From the NCBI GenBank assembly GCA_958298945.1, contig OY282606.1, positions 53,891,920 through 53,955,919 on the forward strand: a stretch of 64,000 bases of DNA, written 5' to 3'. The DNA is from Atherix ibis (Eukaryota; Arthropoda; Insecta; Diptera; Athericidae). The translations under genes and the position numbers were made by a program. Positions within the stretch are counted from its first letter, which is position 1. Each line of letters opens with the position of its first letter. The notes under the pieces are model-generated. The model was not told the origin of the DNA. It saw nothing but the letters and a program-made list of their open reading frames with translations, and ran no database searches. Positions 23,121-35,158 of this stretch are shown piece after piece.

Positions 23121-24905
23121 GAAGAGTTCATTAAAAAGAGAAATCTTACAATCAATACTAAATAAAACTACCAAATATTTTACCACAAAAACAAAAATTT
23201 CAATATTGTTAAAAATCTTTTACAGTAACTTTAAATAATTTTCTGGGTCCAAATCGATTACACTCATAAAAATTACAGCAAGATTTTGTTAGCCTACCTG
23301 AGAAAGATTTAAAAAAACTATTATAATATCACAAAATTTTGTTTTTAAACTAAAATGAATAAAAAATGCTCAAATTTTATATTTAAATTTTTTATAATAA
23401 TAATATATAATAATTAATACTATAGTATTTTATTTTACTATAGTATTAATTATTATATATTATTTGAATTTGAAAGACCTTAAATTGCAATAAAATGAGT
23501 TTTTTATCCAATCACTTAAACTAAAGGAATAGTAATCTTTATAGCTGATATTCAGTTAGGTTCGATTTTTGATTAGAATCATTATTTAAACAATTATTGT
23601 ACAATTAAACGTATTATTTCCTTAAATAAAAAATACCTATTGGTGGTTAAATTCAAATTTATTGGATTACAAAATTTGTTTCCACCCTCAATGCACTGTT
23701 TGGAAGAACATATAACATACCATTTATTTTTATGTTCAAAAAAACTAAATACTTCAATGCCAATCATTTGAAATATAATATAATTAATTAAACTGCTATT
23801 AAAAAATCCAGATGCCGGAAATGAACAGGAATTATAAATATCCGTTTTCTCTCGAACCAAAAATTTATTATCCATTCACAATTATAAAAAGTACCTACAA
23901 TGAGAAATACTTTATTGAGAATTCAAAAACGCAACAGTCTGTCATTAGCGATATTTTATCGCATTAATTTTGAATTTTTCCGAACACGTCAAATTAAGCT
24001 CTTTTATCGATGCTATTAATTTTATGGGTGGATAAATTGTATCCTTTTTATGGAGTATATTTCTCTTTTTATCAGTTAACAACCGCTAAGCAGTCTTAAG
24101 GCTATTGTAAGCATATTATTATTACAACAAATAAGAATTTATTACTTTGACTTTATAAAAGTTTATTTGAATTAGAAATTAGTCGATGTAAATTTAAGAT
24201 ATTGTTGACAATGATTTGCTTATAATTATAAATATTACTAAACAAATATTTTATAGTACTAAATAAATGTTTACGGAAACACTTTAATATAATTTAATAT
24301 AAAATTTAATCACATCGAAATTATTGTGAATTCAAATTTAATTTACGTAATATTTGTATTCGAGTTGTTAACTGAGATACCCACGAATGAATTTTTTTTA
24401 TTAATAGTTTAATAATAATAACTTTATGAGTGAGTACAATTAAATTGATTTTTTTAATTTAATTGTATTAGTATTAATCGTGGAAAAATAATTTTGATCA
24501 TTGATTGATTGCGGGTAAATATAAAATTTACACGGATCTGTACAAATTAACAGTTTGTCTAGAGTTTTAATTATTTGTTGTTATTATGTTTAGCTTTTTA
24601 CTAAAAACATTCTAGTATGACAAATGCTTTCAAAATCAATTTTTCATATTAAAAAAACGAGATCCAGTCTTTAGAGTATTTAATTACAAAAGAAGAATAG
24701 ACTCTCAACCGCAGTGGCCGTTAATTAGCTATCCTGCCATTTGATAAGATTAACCTTAGTTTGAAGCAACCAAATTCATATATTACTTATAATTTTGAAT
24801 AATGTGTTAAATATAAAAATAATATCATATTTTCATATATAATAAGTATTCGAAGTTCTATTCAAGTTTTCACTTTAGAAAAGAGTACGGTTTCTACATA
24901 TAAGT
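23121..24905. other. A+T-rich stretch without recognised gene
   Basis: Very A+T-rich. It includes the perfect hairpin at 23399-23464. No gene is recognised. Confidence 0.55.
23399..23464. repeat. Perfect inverted repeat, 29-bp arms, 8-bp loop
   Basis: Arms 23399-23427 and 23436-23464 are exact reverse complements (core AATTAATACTATAGTA). The loop is TTTTATTT. The A+T composition weakens the case, but 29 perfect pairs are well beyond what base composition would give by chance. Confidence 0.9.
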
Positions 24906-24909
24906 CAAG

Positions 24910-25800
24910 CTTTTGATAGATTTTGTAAGCCAGGCTTACTCTGAAAACTCAAGAGGATCTTTTCTTCTACCTATTTTCTAGTCCTAAGATTATTTTTTTC
25001 TAATTGATACTTCCAAGTATACAAATCCAGCGAACTCTTCAATATCTCTCCGATATTGGCTGATGTTTCACAGGGAAGTTTACTTGGACCCATCCTTTAC
25101 AATATTTATACATCCGATATTCCAATCTGTCCCGATAACTTCTTGGCCTTACAAGCTGATAATACGGCCTGCCTTGCATGTAGGGAAAAGGCTCAACATA
25201 TTTCCGAAATTCTCCAATTCCAAATCCAAACCCCCAGGTGGAGACTAAAAGTTTATGAACTTAAATCTTCCCATGTTACTTTTGAGTGTTATGTTACGTG
25301 AACCATATTCTCCTATACACCTTAATGGTAGTGAAATACCACAACACATCAAAGTTTGGTACCTAAGACTGAACTTAGAGCCCACTTACAAGACTTAAAA
25401 GACAATAACTGAAAAGAGGATACATACAAGCACTTTGACTTTTAGACAAACATCCTAAACTAACTATAGAGAGCAAAGTACTTTTATACAATGCGCTACT
25501 AAAACCAATATGGACTTACAAACTAGGACTATGGGGTCCTACTAAGCCTTCCAATTCCCGTCGAATCCAATTCCTTCATTCAAAAATACTCTATACAATT
25601 GTCGACGCTCCCTTTTTTGTTCGCAATACTGTTATCCACCATGATCTCAAAATTTCTTTTGTTCATGTATGATGTTACTGTGTCTCGTTATAAAAAGTTC
25701 AATTCACGTGTCTCCAATTATACTAATCCCCTTGTTCAAGAACTATCCTCCACTTCCTTTCCTAAAAATACCCATTAAATACTGGGACTTAACATAAGCA
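24910..25800 (+). pseudogene. Jockey-type LINE ORF2 fragment
   Basis: Blocks in order are KPGLLWKLKRIFSS, LADVSQGSLLGPILYNIYTS (open at 25056-25301), ALQADNTACLACREKAQH (YADDT changed to QADNT), SEILQFQIQTPRWRLKVYEL, then in shifted frames HLQDLKDNN, LLKPIWTYKLGLWG-like, VSRYKKFNSRVSN and LVQELSSTSFPKNT near the C-terminus (about 25770). It is the cleanest jockey copy in the window but is still frameshifted and lacks the first half of ORF2. It is closest to pieces A and B at 3335-4870. Confidence 0.8.
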
Positions 25801-27406
25801 CATGCTAGTAGGAGGAACTTCGATGGATGTTTAGTCTGCCCCTACATTTTCTGCTAAAAGTCTTTTTTTTGGCTAAGTTCATTACTCTGTTAGCAACATT
25901 TTGGACAATATTTAATAATAATACTGAAATTTGTATTCAATGTGAATTAGGATAAATTAAGTTATCTGTGAGAATAGTACAGTGCAATTAAAAATCTATA
26001 TCACAAAAAATGTTCTGTTTTAGTCTACTATTCCTATTCTGGGCTTCTGTAATCTAAAATTCAGTCCATAATATTTAACCTAAAAGTCATGCAATACATT
26101 TTTTACTTTAAGTATTGGAAGTTTTCGTTAGTTATTTGGTGCAGAAATGATAAACTTTATGTAGAGTCCGATATAAAATTAGTATGATGCGTATTTTTAT
26201 AAGAATATTTGTTGTTTTTTCTTAAACATTAACTCTACGTAATATAATTAAAACTAACAGGATAATGACCTTGTAGCTATTTAACAACTTTAAAATAATA
26301 TTGAACAATCCGAAATTTAAATACATTAGAATCACTCGACTGATCTATTTAAAATAACAATGACACTCCTGGAGAATAGTGTATAAGGGATGGAAAAGAT
26401 ATTACATGCAAATTAATTTCAATGAGCCAATTTTTCATTGCCCTTATATATGGTATTAACTACCATTATAAATGAATAATGCGAACTCAAAAATTCATTT
26501 ATTGAATTGGGTTTCTCCAATCATCTAAAGTCTGAATATCATATCACGTATACTTTACTTAACCATATCATGAAATTTTTTTTATTTTTACCTCAAATAA
26601 AATAGGCAAAATAAGTGCGAACCTATTTCCATTCAATATCATGGATTTCGTATAAAATTATTAATCATGCACAAGCCAAAATTTCCACAATTTCCACATT
26701 TCATAGATTTTTATTTTCCTGCTATCTTAGGGTTTTTAAAAAATGATTTCATTTCTACTGAGAAATTGCAATACAATTTACTGTTGACGAACAGATATTA
26801 CAAATGAATTTTACAATATATTTTAAATAATTTAGTTTCATTAGTCCTACGTAGACTCAAACCGAAGGACGCGGCACAAGCCAAGCTTATTTTGTGATTG
26901 AAATCCATTTTTTTATTTTGGTCATTGAATCCATTTGTTTATTTTTGAACGTTTGAATGAAACATATTCTAATTGCAGATTCAACCCAGTACAAAAACCA
27001 CTATCAAGTCACGTCTCCACGACCTAGCCTAGAGATATGCTAAGATTATTTTATGTAAGAAAAATTTTTATCATTCACTAAGTCGGTTTATTTATTTTTA
27101 AAAATTTGATTTGAAAACTTTCTGATTAGATGTTTGCTACAGCACAAAAAAAAATATCAAGTCTCATAGGTCTGACCTAGTCTCAAATTGACGGCCACTG
27201 AGTTAAAAGTATTTCTGATTGCAGGTTTGACCCACGGCAAGAAGGGAAATCTCTGCTCAATTTGCAATACTTTTCGTTAAATTAAAAATGTGTACAAAAA
27301 TAAAAAAATTTCTTTTTTTTTTGGTCAAAAGAAACTTTACAGAAATAAATCACTTCTCTTGCCCAATAATTCGAATCTTTACATGAAGTTCATTTTTAAA
27401 TTCTTT
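25801..27406. other. A+T-rich stretch; possible weak tRNA-like repeats near 26930-27250
   Basis: No gene recognised. Two B-box-like stretches (GCAGATTCAACCCAG near 26976 and GCAGGTTTGACCCACGG near 27222) and two related strings (ATCAAGTCACGTC..GACCTAGCCT near 27003, ATCAAGTCTCATAGG..GACCTAGTCT near 27155) suggest a duplicated short repeat, perhaps another tRNA-derived one. The evidence is thin. Confidence 0.35.
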
Positions 27407-27835
27407 GACCGGCCCGGTAGCATAGTCGTTTGCGTTCTGAACTGCTATCTAAGGGGGGTATGGTCCTACGCTAATTCTCAAAAACCATTTTACTTTCCAT
27501 TCTACCTAAGCCCGTTATCCTTTCCTTAACAAAAAAAGTACTGGAAAACAGCTGAAAAAGTCATCAGAAAAACTGCAATATCAATACCACTATTCGGAAA
27601 GGAAAACCAATTGTGGATAAAAACACCCATATTGGACAAAGACAACAACCCCAAATAGAGTTAATGGCCGCCTCTCCTATTGAACAAAGCATGACTGGCA
27701 CTGCACCAAACTACACAAAAAGAAGCAATAGGATAGCTGCAACGGATCCATCATCACGTAAGCAAAGACAAAAAAATGGTCTTAAAACCCATACAAAAAT
27801 GCAATTAGAAGATTTGTAAGAAGATACCCATGTTT
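27407..27835 (+). repeat. tRNA-derived SINE-like element, copy 2 (long form)
   Basis: The head GACCGGCCCGGTAGCATAGT matches the tRNA-like heads of copies 1 and 3, but the B-box part is deleted (a gap after CTATCTAAG). The tail passes through CTACGCTAATTCTC and CGTTATCCTTTCCTTAAC, an A run, and a body shared with copy 1. The body has an open frame of 68 codons (27613-27819, starting GTG) reading MAASPIEQSMTGTAPN and then SSRKQRQKNG. Copy 1 shows the same codons with a frameshift. This body could derive from a LINE ORF1 or another coding source, but I do not recognise it. Confidence 0.55.
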
Positions 27836-27839
27836 CGAA

Positions 27840-28425
27840 ATGAATGTTAAAAGAGAAATAAAAAGATAAGTACAAAATAAATAATAATTTTTGTTTATTT
27901 GTAATCAAATATGATTTTTGGTTAAATCACAAAGTTTTATATATAAAAAAATTACTTCAGAACTATCTATACTAAAAATGTATAATATTTCGTGTGTATA
28001 AGTATACCAGTCACTTAATAATTCCAATATATTTGCAAATAAATAAACCGAATAGAAGGGAGGAACGCATTTTAAAAGTTTATGCGGTAACTTATCATTG
28101 AACAGTTTGTTCTATGGTATTGTGGATGTGTACATGAGAAAACTTATCCACACATCCATATAAGCAAAATACTTTAGATATTCATTATAATTTAAGGCTA
28201 ACATATTTCTATTTACATTATAATCTTAAAACTTCTCTGGCATTAGATAAATATCTTTATTTTATTGTAGTGTAATTCTTGATTATACAGATCTACAAAA
28301 TAGATTTTTTTTTAAATTTTGAATAAAACCCACTTTTTTGTATGTCATTCTTTATTGAAATATTGTGAAGATATGAATAGAAAACAATATCGGACAAATT
28401 CTTTCGATCACATTTTTGAATAATT
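27840..28425. other. A+T-rich stretch without recognised gene
   Basis: Nothing recognised. Confidence 0.5.
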
Positions 28426-28429
28426 GTGA

Positions 28430-28880
28430 CTCTATTTCACGGATGACGCCAAATTTTGGACTCCGCATAATAAAATATCCATCGAATTTTGATTTTCAAT
28501 AAATCGATTGTTTCTCTGCAGTGTGACACGTATCGCCGTCCTGTTGACACCACAAGGCAGTAGTTCTCGGAAAAAAATACGTACAAATGATTCCTACGGT
28601 CTAAAAGTGCACCATACAGTGTAATGGTTGATCAATAACTGCTATTGGATGTTCGGATGCCCAAATGCAAAAATTTTGTTACCATACCCATCTAGGTGAA
28701 AATGAGCTTTGTACGAGAAAATGATTTTTTCTGAAAAGCCAGCTTTCATAGATCGTCCATATTCATAGTGGATTTAAATTATTTTAACACGATTTTCAAT
28801 CAAAATTGAAAACATTATAACAAATACATGTCAAAAAACTGAATAACAAAACTGACAATGTAGCCATTTTTGAAGTTCTA
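28430..28880 (-). pseudogene. DD41D-like transposase relic, second family, copy 1
   Basis: Minus-strand remnants include FSEKIIF, SxFSPRWVWYQNFCIWASEH (compare SDEAHFxLGGYVNKQNCRIW), ASEHPIAVIDQPLH and VSTGRRYVSHCRETI (compare WFQQDGATCHT). The 5' leader, with ACATTATAACAAAT and CAAAAAACTGAATAACAAA, is shared with the leader at 42550-42625, which links the two relics. No terminal repeats could be fixed. Confidence 0.6.
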
Positions 28881-28899
28881 ATTGGTAGACGCGTTACAA

Positions 28900-30310
28900 G
28901 TGTTTTAGACCTGGGAATGGTTATTCAACATTAAGATTCAAAAATAACTTTTATTCATGGAACTATTTTGGTGGTGGGCTATTCTTTCTGTTAATTTTAG
29001 GCATACCGAAATGATATGATTTTTATTTGTGTGCAGTGAGTTTCCATCTCCTATTTGCGCTGAAAATACTTTATTATCATATCGCTATACCTCTCATTAT
29101 TTAAAATTTTCCAGGGGTGGAGAAGGTATTTTCTTTTCCTTAATTATATTTTTTTACATATGTTTGTACTTTACATAGCATTTAAGACGATGATGAGGCT
29201 CTTATAATATATGAAAAACCAAAATGCGGCTTCCGTTGACCATCATCCGTACCCGCCTCCTGGTATATTCAGGTTCAAATTTATTGATTAAATGTTTTAT
29301 TGAGATTGAAATTACACACCTACACATATATCCATCAATATAATTTTTTGCCTGATTTTCGAAATATATCGTAAAAAGTTTTTATTATTTTTAACATATT
29401 TTTTAGCAAATAATTGAATTTTCGCAAGCACGGATTTTATTTTTATTTTCAATTTCCAACTACAGTTAAGACTTCCTTAAGTAGATGACTAATGAATACT
29501 TATACAAGATAAAAAAAATTGTTTAAAACTTCATAATTTATTCAATAATAATAATAATCCTGCTTCCAATTTAATTATAAGCAAAAAAATACATCACAAA
29601 TAAAAACAATATTTTCTATAGAATAATAATTAGGAATTGGTTCGATAAATAAACAACTTATCATACAATCTTAATAGTGTGAAAAAAACCAAAAATAAAA
29701 TTAAATCAACACGACATTATATTGTAATTAAAGGTATACAAATAAATTACCGAATAATCGAGTAGCATATTATAAAGCTGTTTTGAGAATGGTTAAAGAA
29801 ACTAACAATATAGTTTATAAAAACACTAATTAGTTACCAGTATAATTGTTTAGTCAAATGAAATTAAATAAATACTTTGTACACCAATAATAAATTATCA
29901 AAAAATAATGATTTCAATTAAGTAAAAGTATTGTAGTAAGATGGCAATAGTGGTTTAGAGGCATTTCTCATTTGCCGTTAATTAATTAATTAAGGTGAAA
30001 GTTAAAAACATAAGTTATTATTGGAACTTTTGGTAGTTAGTTTCCGTATTGTTATTTGTTTGAGTTGTGCACGTTCGACTAGGAAGGGGACTACGTCACA
30101 TCTGAAAGTGATTGGCATTTAACGTGATGAAAATTTCAATTAGCAAAATACTAACTGGAAAATTCGAATATTACCTTACACTTTATTGTTTTAGTAGAAG
30201 TGAGAATTTTTGTTAAAGAAACAAAAAAATATAACAATTTGTATCCGGAATTTTAAAAATTAAAAATCCCACGTAAGACATGTTAAAAATGTTTTGCTCT
30301 TAAATTAGTA
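28900..30310. other. A+T-rich stretch without recognised gene
   Basis: Nothing recognised. Confidence 0.55.
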
Positions 30311-30319
30311 CTAATGCAC

Positions 30320-30660
30320 CTGATGTCACGTAGAGTTTTGGCGCGATCTGTCAACTAGTTTGTCTATTTGATAGCGAATAAAGCTATTGGCTTTGTTCGT
30401 CGATGCCAAAGGTTCTCTCCGGTTTTAAATATGGAAAAAATATCGAACATAGAATTTTGCTAAATTTTTGTGTCGCCAACAAAACTTTGTATGGACAATA
30501 CTTGCTAATATTGAAGAAGCCATACTTAGAGATTTGACTGAATATACAACGAAAACACATGCATACGAGTGGTACAAAACATTCAAAGATGGCCGGGAAG
30601 AGGTTTTGAACTTGCTTCGTTCCTATCGTGATTGAAAATTGTCATTATAAAGCAAGATTA
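30320..30660 (+). pseudogene. Mariner relic (TGTCACGTAGAGTTTTGG family), N-terminal part
   Basis: The leader begins with TGTCACGTAGAGTTTTGGCG, which recurs antisense at 45060-45080 in a second relic. The frames read MEKISNIEFC, NFCVANKTLYGQ, LKKPYLEI, then TKTHAYEWYKTFKDGREEV, a mariner N-terminal helix-turn-helix region (FCVxxKxxxxDTLxMLxxAYG..SxxxVYEWYKxFKDGRExVED). The relic then stops. Its probable continuation is at 32880-33205, on the far side of two inserted segments. Confidence 0.65.
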
Positions 30661-31449
30661 CACCATTCGAGTAACTCTCAAATTTTGTGAAAAAGCATCT
30701 ATTTTTAATAAAAGTAATGCTTGGCTCTATCGCTGTAATATTTCCTCGATCATGTTAGACGAATACTTTCGCCTCGATACAACATGTTTGAGACGAACAA
30801 AATATGAAGGTTTGCTCGAATAGTGTGCACTGCAAAATGTCAAAATAACAATAATATTCGCACTCGAACACGCTGCTCGAATAAAAATTTGCATACTAGA
30901 TGTGCGTTTGAGCGCGAACGTTATTGTTGTTTTGACATTTCGCAGTGTGATTTGTGTAAAGAACGTGTGTGTATTTAAAATTGTTTGTTTTGATAATCGA
31001 AATCATCCTTGCCAAGACGGGGAAAATTTCTGTACAATTTTTTCTCGAACAATAGCTTTCCGTATGCACCACCTTACCGCGGTTCATTTACCTAGGGGTC
31101 CAATATCTGCGACTGCTGCTGCTACTGTGTACTTGGTTTTATTTGCTGCATTCTCTTGGATTATCCACTTTCTCCATTTTTTAATATATTCTATATTTTT
31201 TTTAAAATTAGTCTGCTAACCGCAAAAACCAATTGATAGTTGTTTATAAAAACGAAAAAAAAATGTCAAATGTAAAATGGATGAACAAAAAATTTTGACT
31301 GGGCGAACTTTGATCGACCTTACGTCTAATCGCTGCTCGAAAATTGTTCGAAGGTTCGAGCCCATAATCGAAATATTTGCATTTCCCCTACAAAGATTCT
31401 AACAATAATGTTCCAGCTCAGGCAATAATTCGTCATTACTCAAATGGTG
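30661..31449. other. Unassigned insert with a 46-bp-arm inverted repeat
   Basis: It lies between the two halves of a mariner relic. 30828-30873 and 30902-30947 form an imperfect inverted repeat (shared core AATGTCAAAAYAACAATAA). CTCGAA motifs recur (30815, 30863, 30876, 31044, 31332). An antisense stretch near 31050-31180 is coding-like (KWRKWIIQENAANKTKYTVA) but is not recognised. It may be a non-autonomous DNA transposon; its ends are not established. Confidence 0.4.
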
Positions 31450-31451
31450 TA

Positions 31452-32782
31452 CGAGGTCTGTTCAAAAAGTATCGCAAATTTTGTGTTCTTATAAAATCAT
31501 TTATTTATTCATGAATATCTATTTTGTCCCCTTCATAGTAATCCCCACCAGATATTATGCACTTGTGCCAACGTTTTTTCCAATCCTCGAAGCACTTCAA
31601 AAAATCATTTTTTGTGATCTTGTTCAGCTCCTCCTTCGATGCCGTCTTTATCTCCTCAATCGTAGCGTAGCGTCGTGCTTTCATGGTGCTCTTCAGTTTC
31701 GGGAACAAGAAAAAGTCACAGGGGGCCAGATCTGGGGAATACGGTGGCTGCGGCATAATTAGTGTGTTATTTTTGGCCAAAAATTCGCGCACAAGCAACG
31801 ATGCGTGAGCAAGGGCGTTATCATGGTGCAAAGGCCAATTTTTGTTCTTCCACAAATCCAGGCGTTTCTGGCGGATTGCTTCGCGCAACTTGCGTATAAC
31901 TTGCAGATAATATTCCTTATTGACCGTTCTACCCTATGGCAAGAACTCATGATGCACCACGCCCCTGCAATCGAAGGAAACTGTAAGCAAAACCTTCACA
32001 TTCGACTGAACTTGGCGCGCTTTTTTCGGTCTTGGCTCGTGCGCCAGCTTCCATTGGGATGATCGAGCTTTGGTTTCCACGTCATAAATATAAACCCATG
32101 ATTTGTCACCAGTTATGGCTCTTTGTAGCAAATTTGGGTCGTCGCGGACAGAGTCCAAAAGCTCCTTAGCAATGTTAATGCGATGCTGTTTTTGGTCGAA
32201 ATTGAGCAATTTTGGTACGAATTTTGCGGCGAATCATTGGTAAAAATCGAATGGAACAATCCAATCGATATGTTTAAGTCCTCAGCAACTTCTCTAACGG
32301 TGATTCGACAATTGTCCAATACTATTTTCTTCACTTCATCAATGTTTTCGTCTGTTGTTGACGTGCTCGGGCGTCTGGCACGCTTTCCGTCGTTCACATC
32401 TTCCCGGCCCTCTGAAATCATTTTGTACCACCGATAAACGTTGCCTTGGTCCAAGGTAGCTTCACCATATGCCACAATCAATATTCGGAATGCGTCCGCG
32501 CAATTAATTTTGTTTTTCACACAAAATTTGATACAGATTCTTTGATCCATTTTTTGGAATCGGCAAAAATCGAAGACAAGCCAAAACACATGCAAGCAGA
32601 GCAGCTGTCAAAAATTAACTGAACATTCAAAATGGCGGAACTTGTCGACATAAGTAAGAGACATGAGTACCAACATAACGCCACAAAAAATCAAAAATCG
32701 AATATACGAAACCCGCGGAAATTCAAAATTCGTAAATTATTATCAAACCATATAGGTTCGCATGCACCTTATATAGACCTCG
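31452..32782 (-). mobile_element. Mariner (ACGAGGTCTGTTC-ended family), near-full-length copy b
   Basis: It runs between TA dinucleotides (31450-31451, 32783-32784). The left end, CGAGGTCTGTTCAAAAAGTA, is intact. The right end keeps AGACCTCG, but the inner part of its repeat has been replaced by about 40 unrelated bases (32742-32775). At 1.33 kb it has normal mariner size. It sits inside an older mariner relic (30320-33205). Copies a (13786-14473) and c (36100-37081) share its ends. Confidence 0.9.
31506..32550 (-). pseudogene. Mariner transposase pseudogene, copy b (most complete in window)
   Basis: It spans ATG 32550-32548 (MDQRICIKFCVKNKINCADA) to the stop at 31506-31508, about 348 codons, with net frameshift. 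Helix-turn-helix blocks are ITVREVAEDLNISIG and KLLNFDQKQHRINIAKELLD. All three catalytic Asp are present: ITGDKSWVY, LHHDNALAH and PYSPDLAPCDFFLFPKLK. Damage consists of a frameshift in the region after NISIG, a CAG-to-TAG change in FLPQGRT (about 31937), and at least one further shift near 31900-31930. The C-terminus (CFEDWKKRWHKCIISGGDYYEGD) is intact. This is the copy closest to a functional gene in this window, but it is dead as it stands. Confidence 0.9.
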
Positions 32783-32879
32783 TATTTGGTGTAAAAAAGT
32801 TATTCCAATTGGACGAGACAAAGATTTAGGTCGAATAATTCGAGCATTTCTCGAATGGTCTAATTGGGATTAGGTTAGG

Positions 32880-33205
32880 GTCTGGACATATCTCAACCAT
32901 CGTATGCACCTACTTAGATGATGTTTTGAGTATGAAACGCATTGCAAGACGGCTTGTTCTGCAAAGGTTGAGAATATGCATGAACGAGACAATTTGATTC
33001 TAATATTTAAAATCAACGTATTTATTAAATATGGCTCCTTGCTATTTTTTTCTGTTTTCCAACTTGCAATTACCACTTCGAAAAATATATATTGAGCCCA
33101 TTAATGCCATTATAGACACTTTGCAGAAGCCAATACGTGCTTATGAAAAGTGTTTCGAAGAGTGGATTAATCGGTGTCATCAATGTATAGTTTCAAATAA
33201 ATCTG
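32880..33205 (+). pseudogene. Mariner relic continuation (family of 30320-30660)
   Basis: Blocks are CTYLDDVLSMKRIARRLVLQ (compare VLGMKRVAARLVPK), then after a deletion of the whole catalytic core MAPCYFFLFSNLQLPLRKIY (compare LAPCDFFLFPKLKLPLRG) and FEEWINRCHQCIVSNKS at the C-terminus. The third catalytic Asp is changed to Tyr in APCYFF. It probably joins 30320-30660 as one element later split by insertions. Confidence 0.6.
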
Positions 33206-33309
33206 GGTTATTAACATATATTAAATCCAGCATATTAACAAATATTTTTTGTTTATGTAACAATTCCGGATACTTATTTGGCAGTAAAATAATAATTAAT
33301 TTTTAATTC

Positions 33310-35150
33310 AATACAATAAATTACATAACATTTTTTTTTTCAAATAATATTAGGAAGAACTTGCCCACCTACATACTAATATTAGGTTTCTTGACGATTT
33401 ATAAAATAAAAGTCATAAAATTTTAAAAAAATTGGTGGTATACCCTTATTTTGCCAAATGTCACCTATAGGAATTATGTAAATGTTATTTCTGCCATTGT
33501 TCAATAACAAGGAAAAATATCTTGAAAAGTCTTTTTAATAATAATCCCATGAGAATAAAAGAAATAATGGAAAACTTTGTCAAAAAAGTTAGTATTTTCA
33601 AGAAATCAATATGCACAACTGATTCAAATTATAAATACAATATGAACGCAATATAATAGTAAAGATTTTGTATAGAACTTCTAAGCTTTAAATTAATAAT
33701 TTTTTGATTTGATAATTTTTTGAAATAACATATAAATTTTACCTGAACATACAAATTTATTAAATATAACTTTACCTTTTATAATGTGGAATTAAAATTT
33801 TAAGTTTTATAAAATAATAAAGAGAATATATTATATAAATATAAAAAGTACAATATCTCTTATCCTTATCATGTTGACTCTATCAATGTTTGTTTATATT
33901 AGCTAATTAAGTTTTTAAGAAGGAGAACAAACATTTTAGCAAATGTGCAAAAGTTTCCACACTTAAAATAATTTTAATTAAGTATGAATTAACAGTTTTT
34001 TTCAACTGACGAAGAATAAATATTTATACATAATTATAGTTGTATTTTGTTGACTTTTACTATTACTGAATTTTTTTAACATGAAACTGGGAATTTATTT
34101 CAAATTGATTAATATTCCTTTCCTGCAACTGACTTGCACATGAATGAATGACTTTGTTTGTTGAAACATTTTGCACGAAAAACTTCGGCAAACATTAAGG
34201 CAATTTATAAAATTAGTCAACAAATAGTAGTTGACAGAAGAAAAACTTTTTGTAAGGTCATTTTATATGTAACAACTTGAAAAAATTATAAAATTATGAA
34301 CCAAAACGTTAATTTTTTTCGAAAAAATTGAATTCGATAGCTCTATGAATAAATTTCCAAGTCAATTAAAAATCATAAGAACACATGATAAATGGTTTCA
34401 ATGTAATAAATCTTGTCGAAAAAAGGAAATCACAGTAGGAGCAAATAGCAACACAAAAAGATTTTTCACATCATCATCCCCTATTGTAGGGATATCTTTT
34501 ATGTGATGGAAAATATACAAAAATTTCTGTACACTTATCAAAATGTTTTATGGGTAAATAAAATCTTGAACGTAGTTATTAAAGCGGAGAAAGTTTAAAT
34601 TTTCTTACTTTCATTATTCATGGCACTTTAAAAAGATTTATCCCATTTAGCAAAGAAAAATTTATTAGAATTATTTCTGAAAAATTCCTTCTTTTTCGAA
34701 AAATAAAAGCATTTAAAAAATATCATGTATTTTATTTTCCCCCAAAAAAATTGAATTGTTCCAACGTTCTTTTTTCTAATTAAATAGGAACATTAAAGCT
34801 ACAATAAAATATTTACAATTCCAGAGGGATATATAAAACTTCAGTATTTATCCTTTTTTCTATATACAAATTTAAAAGCTTTATAACACTAATTTCACAT
34901 ATAAAATTTCCATTTATTCGCTCGTACTCGTATCCGCATGTGAGTGTTTATATTTGCTTGCAAAAATATATATCTCATATATTAAGATTTATTTTATTGA
35001 TAAATGAATAAATATTACAATATGAAACTATGTACACACATGCTAATTAACTTTTAACCTACTTTTGTACTAAGTCAATTGTGAGCGATTTGATTTTTAT
35101 TTTATGCACAGCTAAAAACGTAAATTTTATATTAACCGTAAAATTTCTTT
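33310..35150. other. A+T-rich stretch without recognised gene
   Basis: No gene, terminal repeat or strong hairpin seen. Confidence 0.55.
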
Positions 35151-35158
35151 TTTTTAGT

